A stretch of 32,962 nucleotides of DNA from an uncultured Pseudomonadota bacterium (GTDB taxonomy: Bacteria > Pseudomonadota > Alphaproteobacteria > Rs-D84), in contig CACYHY010000004.1 in the NCBI GenBank assembly GCA_902774305.1, positions 1-32,962 of the forward strand. The letters run 5' to 3'. The position numbers were made by a program, and so were the translations under genes. Positions within the stretch are counted from its first letter, which is position 1, and each line of letters begins with the position of its first letter. The notes beneath the pieces are model-generated. The model worked only from the letters and a program-made list of their open reading frames with translations, was not told the origin of the DNA and ran no database searches. Of this stretch, positions 8,876 through 16,904 are shown piece after piece.

Positions 8876-10767
8876 TAAAAATACGCGAACTATTTCGAAA
8901 GATTTGTATTATTATCATCGCATTATTTATTGCGACACCTGGCTTTGCTGAAAGTGATGATATCGGTGATTATGGGACCTGGGCAACAGAAACAAATATC
9001 ACGATGGTCAAAGATAATATGAAAAATGAACTGAATAACTTTGGCCCAAAAGACACAGTTATTAACGATAATTTTGTACCACTTGATGCCAAAATAGGAT
9101 TAGCCTTTATGGGTGGTATGTCCAAAGTCGGTAAAGCACTGGATATGTCTTTGGTGCGGTTTGCTATTTTGTTTATGTTGATAGCGTATGCATTTTGGGT
9201 ATCTTTCGAGGCTTATAATTTAATTTTAGCCAAAGAAAACGTTAGTAAGAGCATCAAAAATATTGCAATAAAAGGTATGTGGATTGCTATATGGATAGCG
9301 ATACTTAATGCTGGTATTGCTGAAATATTTATGACGGTTATGGCCCCCGTTATATCATTAGGAACTTTTATATCACAAACAATTCTGGATAGTGTTACAA
9401 GTTTAACAGGACAACATTTAATAAACAATTGTGCGGCAATTAAACAATATGCAGCAAATAGTTTGGCGCACACCAACGGCGCAGGATTTGCACCAGAAAC
9501 ATTGGACAGTGTAAAAATATCTTCGGAATCTGCGGCTGAATTATTATGTTTGCCTGCACAAATGTCTGCATTTTTTATGACGATAATGAAAATAGGTTGG
9601 AAATGGATTGTTTCCGGTGTTGGTTTCAGTTTATTGTCTGCTGTATTTGGTATATATATAATATATCTGGCATTAAAAAATCTTTGGAAGTTTTTATTTA
9701 TCTCACTGGATGTAATTGCAGAATTATTTTTAGGTGTCTTGTTGTTGCCATTTACAGCTATCGCTGAAACAACCGCTAAAACAAATTACAAAGGTGTTGC
9801 TGGTGATATATTTAATTCATTTTTAACTATATTCACAACCGAAGATTTGAAAACCCAGATCAATCGTGTGATAAAAGCATGTATATATTTTATTTGTTTA
9901 GCAATCACTATCAGTGTTTCTTTATCTTTGTTAACCATTGTCATAAATCCAACAACAGGTCAATTGTTAGATTACACATATCATGATTTACAAGATGTTA
10001 TCATTTTAATTTTGATATTGTTATTGATTTTCCATCTGGCAAATAAATCACAAAGTTTGGCAGAAGAGTGGTGTGATAAACTTGATTCTGGATTTGGGAC
10101 ACAATTAAAATCTGATGTAACAAGACTATGGACAATTTCAAAAGAATATTGGAAAAAAATACGAGGGAAAGGTGGAAAATCTTCAAATTCAGGTAATTCC
10201 AATAACAGTGGCAATCCATCTGGCAACAACCCTTCTTCTAACAAACAAAACAATCAAAATCCAGACAAGGAAATAACCCCAGACATATTTTTGCTGGGAT
10301 TACCAACTTCGGGAAAAACCGCATTGTTTTCTGCGATTATTTCCAAACGGTTAGATCCGCCAGCGCAAATTACAAAGAACATGCAATTTGGTGTAATGTA
10401 TACAAGTGGTGGTGGTTTTATTTTATGTGATATTCCTGGTATCAGTGGCACCAATCTTATATCAGATTACCTTGAATATATGAAATCTATGAAACTGTTT
10501 GTACACGTTATTGATGCTGATGATTCAGATTGGGTATATTCATATAAAAGCATCCGTAACGAACTAAATTCATATAGTAATTTATCTTCAAAACCTGAAA
10601 TAATTGTTATAAGTAAAATAGACACAATTGATGATGCCACATTGAACGCACGTATGAATGCTCTGCAGGCACATGTAGGTTCTTCGGCACACATTGTTGC
10701 AACCAGCACAATTACAGGTGACGGAATCAATCAATTAATTAATCACATAAAAAATGATTTGCACTAG
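8872..10767 (+). CDS. VirB6/TrbL-like membrane protein fused to an Obg-like GTPase domain
   Basis: A 631-aa protein. Residues 1-26 form a signal peptide (GFA|ES). About six membrane segments span residues 85-405. MAPVISLGTF and a two-Cys loop (NNCAAI and LLCLPAQ) match the paralogues. Next come a charged tail, a low-complexity Asn/Ser/Gly linker (about 426-460) and a complete-looking G domain. That domain has G1 GLPTSGKT (476-483), G3 DIPG (520-523), G4 SKID (581-584) and G5 TSTITG (611-616). The order, and phrases such as LFVHVIDADD and IRNELNSYS, resemble Obg/CgtA. The N-terminal Obg fold is absent and switch I looks shortened (no YPFTT). The reading frame is continuous with no sign of assembly error. 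A nucleotide-controlled channel is inference. Confidence 0.8.
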   Translation: MIKIRELFRKICIIIIALFIATPGFAESDDIGDYGTWATETNITMVKDNMKNELNNFGPKDTVINDNFVPLDAKIGLAFMGGMSKVGKALDMSLVRFAILFMLIAYAFWVSFEAYNLILAKENVSKSIKNIAIKGMWIAIWIAILNAGIAEIFMTVMAPVISLGTFISQTILDSVTSLTGQHLINNCAAIKQYAANSLAHTNGAGFAPETLDSVKISSESAAELLCLPAQMSAFFMTIMKIGWKWIVSGVGFSLLSAVFGIYIIYLALKNLWKFLFISLDVIAELFLGVLLLPFTAIAETTAKTNYKGVAGDIFNSFLTIFTTEDLKTQINRVIKACIYFICLAITISVSLSLLTIVINPTTGQLLDYTYHDLQDVIILILILLLIFHLANKSQSLAEEWCDKLDSGFGTQLKSDVTRLWTISKEYWKKIRGKGGKSSNSGNSNNSGNPSGNNPSSNKQNNQNPDKEITPDIFLLGLPTSGKTALFSAIISKRLDPPAQITKNMQFGVMYTSGGGFILCDIPGISGTNLISDYLEYMKSMKLFVHVIDADDSDWVYSYKSIRNELNSYSNLSSKPEIIVISKIDTIDDATLNARMNALQAHVGSSAHIVATSTITGDGINQLINHIKNDLH

Positions 10768-10776
10768 GTGGTTATC

Positions 10777-12837
10777 TTAGATAACTTCTACAAAATCTTT
10801 TGCGATTTTTTTGATACCACGCGCCCCAAATGCAATTGTCAAAATTCCTGTTCCTTCTTCGATAATAACCCCTGTACCATATTCAGAGTGTTTTGCCATT
10901 TTACCAACCAATGTTTTGCGTGGCGCGGCTGTCTTTTTCACATAGTTATTTGCGACATATGGTCTGGGGCTAGGGCGTGAATTACCAAAAGATAAATACT
11001 GATTATCTATTTCACCGATAAATCGACTAGGGGCGTTATATTGACGCGTACCATACATTAAACGCGACACAGCATTTGTTATAACAACCACCTTTCTTGC
11101 ACGCGTAAGAGCAACATATGCCAAACGGCGTTCTTCTTCGATGGAACCGTCTTGGATAGATTTTTCATTTGGGAAAATTCCTTCTTCGGCACCAGGTAAA
11201 AACACGTTATCAAATTCTAATCCTTTGGCGGCATGTATTGTCATTATGGTAACCGCATTGTTATTATTTATAACATCAGGTTCATCATTATCATCGGTCA
11301 TCATTAATGCTGCCTGTTCCAAAAAATCATTTAACGAGTCATATTTTGCGACAACACTATTTACCAATTCACGAACATTACCCAATCTGTCAGACGCATC
11401 TGGATCTTTGGATTCTTGCCACATTTTTATATAACCTGATGAATCCAATACTTTTTGGACGGCATCTTTGGGTGACATATTTTCCCAATCAAAATCAAAT
11501 ACAGATAAAAATTCATCTGCTGCAACCTTTTGTTTTCCTGTCAACGAACAAACACGCAAGCCAGCCATATAATTTTCGCCACAGGCACGAATTTTATCCA
11601 AAGCCGATGGACCAAAGCCGCGGCGAGGTTTTCCAATTATACGCAAGAAAGACATATCATCAAATTGATGCACTAATAACCTGATGTATGCAATTGCATC
11701 GCGTATTTCCATTCTGTCATAGAACTTGGTTGCACCAATTAAACGATATGGTATTTGTCGCCGTGCAAATTCTTCTTCAAACAACCGTGACAGCCCCCCA
11801 GAACGAATTAAAATCGTTTTATCGCTGTATATTGGTCCATTTTGAACAATTGCATCAGCAATAAATTTAACCTCATCTAAATCAGACGCTACAGTCAAAG
11901 CATAAACTTTTTCACCGTCATATTCTGTATCCAGAGTTTTCAAATCTTTACCCAATCTGCCTGTATTATGACGAATCAAAGAATTTGCCGCCCCCAGTAT
12001 GTTTCCTGTACTGCGGTAATTTGTTTCCAGTCTAATTATTTTTGCACCATTAAAATTCTTTTCAAAATCTAAAATATTTTTAATTTCAGCACCGCGCCAA
12101 GAATAAATAGATTGATCATCATCACCAACACAACAAATATTTGGATTTTCTTTATCGCGAGTTAAATATGATAATAATTGCATTTGCGCCGCATTAGTGT
12201 CTTGGAATTCATCAACCAATATATATTTGAATTGGTTTTGATAATGTTCCAAAATTGCAGGATTTTTTTCAAACAATCGCAAAACTAATAAAATAATATC
12301 ACCAAAATCCACCGCCCCCAGTCGCATTAATTCTTCATTATATGCCCTAAAAATCTTATCGGTACTTTCGGTATTTAACAAACCTTTATCTTTCTTTCTG
12401 GAAAATTCTTCAACATATTCAGCTGGCTTTTTCGTTGTTGTAACATTCATATCTGCCAAAACTTTTTTTACAACTGATTTTTGGTCATCTTCGCCATAAA
12501 TCAAAAAGTCTGGACGCAATCCTGCGGCTGAATAATTTGAACGCAAAATACGCAAACAAATTGAATGAAATGTGCCACACCAAATATCCCGAGCATAAAA
12601 TACCCCCTCACCCATTGCATCTATACGGTTTTTCATCTCGTTTGCGGCTTTATTGGTAAAAGTCAGTGCTAAAACCTGCCATGGTTTTGCCAGACCTTGG
12701 GATAAAATATACCCAATACGGGTTGTCAACACTCGTGTTTTACCAGTTCCAGCCCCAGCCAACACTAATAATGGGCCTTCGGTATGTTTTACGGCTTTAA
12801 TTTGGTCTTCGTTAAGATTTTCTAGATTTAATTTCAC
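10777..12837 (-). CDS. uvrD: UvrD/PcrA-type SF1 DNA helicase
   Basis: ATP-dependent 3'-5' helicase for repair and replication-fork clearance. From the GTG start the protein has 686 residues. Walker A is AGAGTGKT (27-34), motif Ia is LTFTNKAANEM and motif II is DEFQDT (209-214). Motif III is VGDDDQSIYSWRGA, motif IV LETNYRS, motif V TIHAAKGLEF and motif VI YVALTRAR. The C-terminus (GTGVIIEEGTGILTIAF) resembles the PcrA/UvrD Tudor-like tail. I chose GTG 12837 over TTG 12855 because a TTGAGA–18–TATAAT promoter puts transcription start on that GTG; the TTG would lie upstream of the transcript. It converges with the GTPase-fusion gene with no visible terminator in the 9-base gap. Confidence 0.95.
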   Translation of the reverse strand: MKLNLENLNEDQIKAVKHTEGPLLVLAGAGTGKTRVLTTRIGYILSQGLAKPWQVLALTFTNKAANEMKNRIDAMGEGVFYARDIWCGTFHSICLRILRSNYSAAGLRPDFLIYGEDDQKSVVKKVLADMNVTTTKKPAEYVEEFSRKKDKGLLNTESTDKIFRAYNEELMRLGAVDFGDIILLVLRLFEKNPAILEHYQNQFKYILVDEFQDTNAAQMQLLSYLTRDKENPNICCVGDDDQSIYSWRGAEIKNILDFEKNFNGAKIIRLETNYRSTGNILGAANSLIRHNTGRLGKDLKTLDTEYDGEKVYALTVASDLDEVKFIADAIVQNGPIYSDKTILIRSGGLSRLFEEEFARRQIPYRLIGATKFYDRMEIRDAIAYIRLLVHQFDDMSFLRIIGKPRRGFGPSALDKIRACGENYMAGLRVCSLTGKQKVAADEFLSVFDFDWENMSPKDAVQKVLDSSGYIKMWQESKDPDASDRLGNVRELVNSVVAKYDSLNDFLEQAALMMTDDNDEPDVINNNNAVTIMTIHAAKGLEFDNVFLPGAEEGIFPNEKSIQDGSIEEERRLAYVALTRARKVVVITNAVSRLMYGTRQYNAPSRFIGEIDNQYLSFGNSRPSPRPYVANNYVKKTAAPRKTLVGKMAKHSEYGTGVIIEEGTGILTIAFGARGIKKIAKDFVEVI

Positions 12838-12843
12838 GGGTTT

Positions 12844-12873
12844 ATTATAATACAAAAAACTTGTTTATCTCAA
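12844..12873 (-). promoter_or_regulatory. uvrD promoter with leaderless geometry
   Basis: TTGAGA (12868-12873), an 18-base spacer and TATAAT (12844-12849), then AAACCC and the GTG. The hexamers match consensus at 5/6 and 6/6. The expected transcription start is the G of GTG. A plus-strand TATAAT (12846-12851) overlaps and could serve dnaQ, but it has no good -35. Confidence 0.65.
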
Positions 12874-12895
12874 TCAGATTTTTTAAGGTGGAATT

Positions 12896-13573
12896 ATGGC
12901 AAGAATTATATGTTTTGATATTGAAACGACTGGGTTTGAATGGACACGTGGCGACCGCTGTATTGAAATTGGTGCGGTTGAATTGGTCGATGGTATTTTA
13001 ACAGAAAATACTTTTCACGAATATATAAATCCAGAAGGCAAAATCATTCCACCTGAAACATATATGGTTCATAAAATTTCAAATGCATTTCTGGAAGATA
13101 AACCAAAAATGTCAGAGATTGCACCAAAATTTTTAGACTTTATCAAAGACAGTCCTGTTGTCGCACACAATGGATTTGATTTTGACTTTCCGTTTATAAA
13201 TTTTGAATTAACAAAATTGGGTTTACCGCAAATTTCACGGGAACAACAATTAGATTCCATTGTTATTGCGCGTAATCGTGTTTTTGGTCCAAAAGCATAT
13301 ACTTTAGATGCTTTGGCAAAATGGTTTGGTGTGCCACTTACTGCGCGTGCTGATGCCCACGGTGCTTTGATTGACGCTGAAATTTTAGCAAAAGTATTTC
13401 TGGAACTAGAAAATACTTCGCCTGCCCCAGATATTAATGATGTAATTGCACAACAGCATGAAGCTTTATTAAAACATCCAAAAATTGGTGCAAATTTCCC
13501 AGAGCGCCACTTCCCAGCGCACCAAGAAGAAATAGACAATCATAATGCTTTTATGGATGCTATTAACAAATAA
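12896..13573 (+). CDS. dnaQ: DnaQ-type 3'-5' exonuclease (DNA polymerase III epsilon subunit)
   Basis: Proofreading exonuclease of the DEDDh class. ExoI is DIETTG (Asp8, Glu10), ExoII is HNGFDFD (Asp95) and ExoIII is HGALIDAEI (His155, Asp160). All four metal/catalytic positions are therefore present. At 225 aa it matches the short epsilon form. The C-terminal 50 residues are likely the flexible tail that contacts the polymerase. AAGGTGG lies six bases before the ATG. It diverges from uvrD across 58 bases and converges with the Cys-rich gene, leaving only four bases between stops. Confidence 0.93.
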   Translation: MARIICFDIETTGFEWTRGDRCIEIGAVELVDGILTENTFHEYINPEGKIIPPETYMVHKISNAFLEDKPKMSEIAPKFLDFIKDSPVVAHNGFDFDFPFINFELTKLGLPQISREQQLDSIVIARNRVFGPKAYTLDALAKWFGVPLTARADAHGALIDAEILAKVFLELENTSPAPDINDVIAQQHEALLKHPKIGANFPERHFPAHQEEIDNHNAFMDAINK

Positions 13574-13577
13574 TATA

Positions 13578-16028
13578 TTAAGGTTCTTGTATATCACCTA
13601 TACCATTGAGTGCAGGCTCTGTAAGTCCTCCACTAATATCAGGAGTCTCATTATTGGTACCACTGCCTGGTAAACTTCCGCCACCAGTGCCACTACCGCC
13701 TGTGCCGCTACCACCACCGGTATCACCACTGTTGCCTGTGTTATCGCCACCGGTATTACCACTACCACCTGTATTATCGTCACCGCCTTCTGTACCAGTT
13801 CCGCTATTGGTACCACCATTATTACCACCTGAATTAGTATTTGTCTTATCTTGCAAACTTGCCTTGCTACTGCAATCTGTATCACATGATTTGCAAGTAC
13901 CATATTCATCACGGTAATAGTCACTGGCGCAACTGGACAAGCACGAACCATTCCAAGAAGTATAACCTGCATTACATTTACATTGTGTATTCACACAACC
14001 TTCTATCAAACGATTGACAGGTGAATTCTCGGCATTCGCACAAGTAGAATTATATGTGGAATTTTCTGGACACAACAATGATTGATAGAATATTTCAGAA
14101 ATACCCTCGATACATGTGGATTGATGTTCCGTATCACATGGAGTACAATTGGTCGGTGTAGTATCTAATTGCGTTGGATCTTCAACATGCATTACCCAAT
14201 TCATCGCATTGGCTTCACCAGTTGTGCACATATTAGCAAATACAGCATAAGCACAAGTCAACGCAACATTACGACATGCACCAGTCATAACACCCTTGAT
14301 ACTGGAAACTGATGCCACCGAAGACCAAGAATTTACTTGTGTTACCTGTTGATTATAACATGATGCAACGTCTGTCATACAACTGGAAGCATAATCTGAA
14401 ATAACACGTTGTTGCGCCGATTTTATACTTACCATTGCGCGTTGAATATAATTCACAACAACATCATTAAATGCGTTATATTTGTTGCCTGACAGATTAT
14501 ATGTGTACTGTTGACATTTATCTAATACCGCACGACACAAACCGCCATCTTTGACAGTTGAACCTGTTCCAATTTTATTTAACAGGTGTTTCATCACGCA
14601 TGTTCCATCTCTATTATTGGCAGCTTTACATGTTGTCTCGTTAATAGTCAATGTATTTGCACTGGACAACTTTGCGCTATCAATTGCTGCATTATTAAAG
14701 TCTTCCATAAAATCTGTGATATTCGTGATATCTTGACCCAAAACCACCTTACCATTTTCATCTATGTATCTTTTAGTTGGGTCCAAACATTTCATATAAT
14801 CAGAACCACAAACCATATCATCAGTCATACAGGTTTCCAGCGCACTGATACAACCTTTGGCATCATATTGATTTTTATTCTGTAATACGGCCAAACGCGC
14901 CTTTTGCAACATTAAACCAGCACTGCGCACATTAGATTGCAGTGTTTCGTTCATCTTTTTTAATCCCTGTTCATAGGCAATACAATCTTTATCAATCGCC
15001 AAATCATAATTACCTGTAATCTGGGTTGATGTTGCGCCAACATCAGTACAATTATTCAAAATTGTTTTGCAACGTTTTTTCGCAGCATTATATAATGCAG
15101 TTCCACGTTTGCTGGAAATACCATCATTATCACCATTCAAGAAATCTAAACTGAATATATCTGTGGTATCAGAAAAATCCAAATCTAAATCCAGACCAAA
15201 TTCATTATCACCAACCATACTAACCTTGGTTGTTGGATCTTGGATTAAAGCCTCTATCTTTGACAACATACTGCGCGTTTCAGATGTATCACGTGTGTTA
15301 TCCAATTCAGCCTCGGCCTCGGTTTCTGTCATAATCGCACGAATTTCATCAGCAGATAATCCAACATAACGAATACGTTGTGCAACCTGATTTAATTCAT
15401 TATTTGCATTTGTAACAGCATTTTGAACATTTGTGTATTTAGCCAGATTTGCAGAACAACTGCAACGTTTCTGATTTGCATCAACAACTGCGCAGAACTG
15501 GTCCATACATTCGTTATATTGTTCCTGACAAGATTTATTCAAATTAGCCGTTTGTTCCAATAAATCTTTGGCATCGGCGACATCTTGGGCTGTAACTTTT
15601 TTATCTTTTCCAGATATTGCGACACGACTGGCAATACTGCGTTCAACATTTGCCCTGCGCATACTTTCAGGAATTACCGACATTTCGTTTGCATATGATG
15701 ACATATGACGTTGTTTTACATTTGTGCCAGAACGCGCTTTATCAGCATTTCTGGATGTAACCCCAGATGCATTAATATTACGCACAGCCGTATTAGATAT
15801 TGCAGTTGCACGCGCAGAAACACTTTTGTCTCTGGATGCAGATTTTTCAGAACGATTTGATGTGGAACTTGCGTTTGAACGATTAGAACCTGTTCGAACA
15901 GGCGCCGCAACACGGACAGAATCCGCATTTGTTTCATTTCGTGATGTAGAACGTACAACCCCTGATGCAAGCAAATCACAGGGGGCGAACAACATCACCG
16001 TTAAAAAACATAAAAAAATGTTCCTCAT
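13578..16028 (-). CDS. Exported Cys-rich protein with Arg/Ser-rich N-terminus and Gly-rich C-terminus
   Basis: An 816-aa protein of no family I recognise. It has a signal peptide (about residues 1-22), then about 115 residues of disordered, basic Arg/Ser/Ala/Asn-rich sequence. A Cys cluster follows: C167-x6-C174-M-D-x2-C179-x9-C189-S-C191. A helical acidic segment (TETEAEAELDN) and many spaced Cys come next. Near the C-terminus an EGF-like Cys patch (CKCNAGYTSWNGSC, CASDYYRDEYGTCKSC) precedes an 85-residue Gly/Ser/Thr/Asp low-complexity tail. The Cys spacing is identical to the 16905-19130 protein, so the two are paralogues. Probably a disulfide-bonded envelope or surface protein. A partnership with the membrane cluster is only inference. 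Confidence 0.75.
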   Translation of the reverse strand: MRNIFLCFLTVMLFAPCDLLASGVVRSTSRNETNADSVRVAAPVRTGSNRSNASSTSNRSEKSASRDKSVSARATAISNTAVRNINASGVTSRNADKARSGTNVKQRHMSSYANEMSVIPESMRRANVERSIASRVAISGKDKKVTAQDVADAKDLLEQTANLNKSCQEQYNECMDQFCAVVDANQKRCSCSANLAKYTNVQNAVTNANNELNQVAQRIRYVGLSADEIRAIMTETEAEAELDNTRDTSETRSMLSKIEALIQDPTTKVSMVGDNEFGLDLDLDFSDTTDIFSLDFLNGDNDGISSKRGTALYNAAKKRCKTILNNCTDVGATSTQITGNYDLAIDKDCIAYEQGLKKMNETLQSNVRSAGLMLQKARLAVLQNKNQYDAKGCISALETCMTDDMVCGSDYMKCLDPTKRYIDENGKVVLGQDITNITDFMEDFNNAAIDSAKLSSANTLTINETTCKAANNRDGTCVMKHLLNKIGTGSTVKDGGLCRAVLDKCQQYTYNLSGNKYNAFNDVVVNYIQRAMVSIKSAQQRVISDYASSCMTDVASCYNQQVTQVNSWSSVASVSSIKGVMTGACRNVALTCAYAVFANMCTTGEANAMNWVMHVEDPTQLDTTPTNCTPCDTEHQSTCIEGISEIFYQSLLCPENSTYNSTCANAENSPVNRLIEGCVNTQCKCNAGYTSWNGSCLSSCASDYYRDEYGTCKSCDTDCSSKASLQDKTNTNSGGNNGGTNSGTGTEGGDDNTGGSGNTGGDNTGNSGDTGGGSGTGGSGTGGGSLPGSGTNNETPDISGGLTEPALNGIGDIQEP

Positions 16029-16039
16029 ACTTACCTATA

Positions 16040-16048
16040 ATTATATCA
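16040..16048 (-). promoter_or_regulatory. Extended -10 promoter of the 816-aa gene
   Basis: TGATATAAT on the minus strand fits TGnTATAAT. The ATG follows after 11 bases, giving a very short leader (about five bases). Confidence 0.5.
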
Positions 16049-16076
16049 TATTTTAGGAACAGAAAAAAGAGTAAAA

Positions 16077-16106
16077 AAACACCCAGCGACTGCTGGGTGT
16101 TTTAAT
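16077..16106. terminator. Terminator after rpmA
   Basis: Stem AAAACACCCAGC / GCTGGGTGTTTT with loop GACT. Seven T follow on the minus strand, just downstream of rpmA. It ends the rplU–rpmA operon before any obg gene. Confidence 0.88.
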
Positions 16107-16118
16107 ATTATTTTTTTA

Positions 16119-16385
16119 TTATTTTGCTTCTGTATCAGGAACAACAGAAACTGTTTTGCGGTCATTCAAACCACGTTTAAATTTCACAGTACCTGAAACC
16201 TTGGCAAATATTGTGTGGTCCTTACCCATACCGACATTCAATCCAGGATGGAAGGCTGTGCCACGTTGGCGAATAATGATATTGCCAGGAATAACACGTG
16301 CACCACCGGATTTTTTAACGCCTAATCTGCGTCCCGCAGAGTCGCGTCCGTTCGAAGTAGAGGTACCAGCTTTCTTGTGTGCCAT
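16119..16385 (-). CDS. rpmA: 50S ribosomal protein L27
   Basis: Component of the large subunit whose N-terminus reaches the peptidyl-transferase centre. An 88-aa protein with [38 protein letters not shown] and GKDHTIFA, all diagnostic of L27. It starts directly with the mature form (M-AHKK), so there is no Firmicutes-type cleaved leader. AAAGGAG lies six bases before the ATG. It is second in the rplU–rpmA operon (22-base gap). The terminator immediately downstream replaces the usual obg gene. Confidence 0.97.
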   Translation of the reverse strand: MAHKKAGTSTSNGRDSAGRRLGVKKSGGARVIPGNIIIRQRGTAFHPGLNVGMGKDHTIFAKVSGTVKFKRGLNDRKTVSVVPDTEAK

Positions 16386-16407
16386 AATTTAACTCCTTTG
16401 GCGGGAA

Positions 16408-16707
16408 CTAGCCCTTGATTTCCTTGATCTTCAATACGGTCAGGTATTGACGATGACCCTTGGTACGACGATAGTTTTGACGGCGTTTTTTCTTGAACAC
16501 CAAAACTTTATCATCGCGTTTTTGTTCAACAACAGTTGCAATAACACGTGCACCTTCGACATATGGATTGCCGATTTTGTCGCCAACCATCAAGACTTTA
16601 TCGAATTCAACATCTTTATCAGCGCTGATTTTTTCGACCTTGATTGTATCGCCGGCTTGGACACGATATTGTTTGCCACCAGTTTGAAAGATTGCAAAAT
16701 TGCCCAT
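16408..16707 (-). CDS. rplU: 50S ribosomal protein L21
   Basis: Large-subunit protein that binds 23S rRNA. A 99-aa protein with [20 protein letters not shown] at the N-terminus and [14 protein letters not shown] near the C-terminus, typical of L21. AAAGG lies nine bases before the ATG. First gene of the rplU–rpmA operon. Its upstream region has a TTGACA hexamer and a 22-bp direct repeat that may be regulatory. Confidence 0.97.
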   Translation of the reverse strand: MGNFAIFQTGGKQYRVQAGDTIKVEKISADKDVEFDKVLMVGDKIGNPYVEGARVIATVVEQKRDDKVLVFKKKRRQNYRRTKGHRQYLTVLKIKEIKG

Positions 16708-16749
16708 TTTTAGACCTTTACGCTTTATTGTTCTTGTTTTGTTTTGACA

Positions 16750-16824
16750 TTTTGTCTAAAACTTTATGCAAAGATTAACATTTTTTTATAAATTGTCAAG
16801 GGTTTTGTCGAAACTTTTATGCAA
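16750..16824 (-). repeat. 22-bp direct repeat bracketing the rplU promoter
   Basis: Copies at 16750-16771 and 16803-16824 agree at 19 of 22 positions. On the plus strand both start TTTTGTC and end TTTATGCAA. They are offset by 53 bp, about five helical turns, one upstream of the -35 and one downstream of the -10. Possible operator pair. Confidence 0.5.
16772..16799 (-). promoter_or_regulatory. Putative rplU–rpmA promoter
   Basis: Perfect TTGACA (16794-16799) with a 16-base spacer to TAATCT (16772-16777, 3/6). The -10 is weak, so an activator or a different -10 is possible. Leader of about 58 bases. Confidence 0.45.
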
Positions 16825-16871
16825 TAATGCATTTTTAATAACAAAAATTTAGATTTTGGTATAAACACTAT

Positions 16872-16900
16872 AAAAAACCCGACTTTTCAGTCGGGTTTTT
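16872..16900 (-). terminator. Terminator after the 741-aa gene
   Basis: Stem ACCCGACT / AGTCGGGT, loop TTTC, with A and T runs on either side. It lies directly downstream of the minus-strand stop at 16905. Confidence 0.88.
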
Positions 16901-16904
16901 AATC

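Noticed and set aside
12838..12855. TTG 12855 as the uvrD start
   Set aside because: The -10 box lies between this TTG and GTG 12837, so the longer form would need a promoter farther upstream, which I do not see.
13606..13917. Plus-strand Pro/Leu/Val-rich reading frame
   Set aside because: It is the complement of the Gly/Ser/Thr-rich tail of the 816-aa gene; its composition is an artefact of that low-complexity coding sequence.
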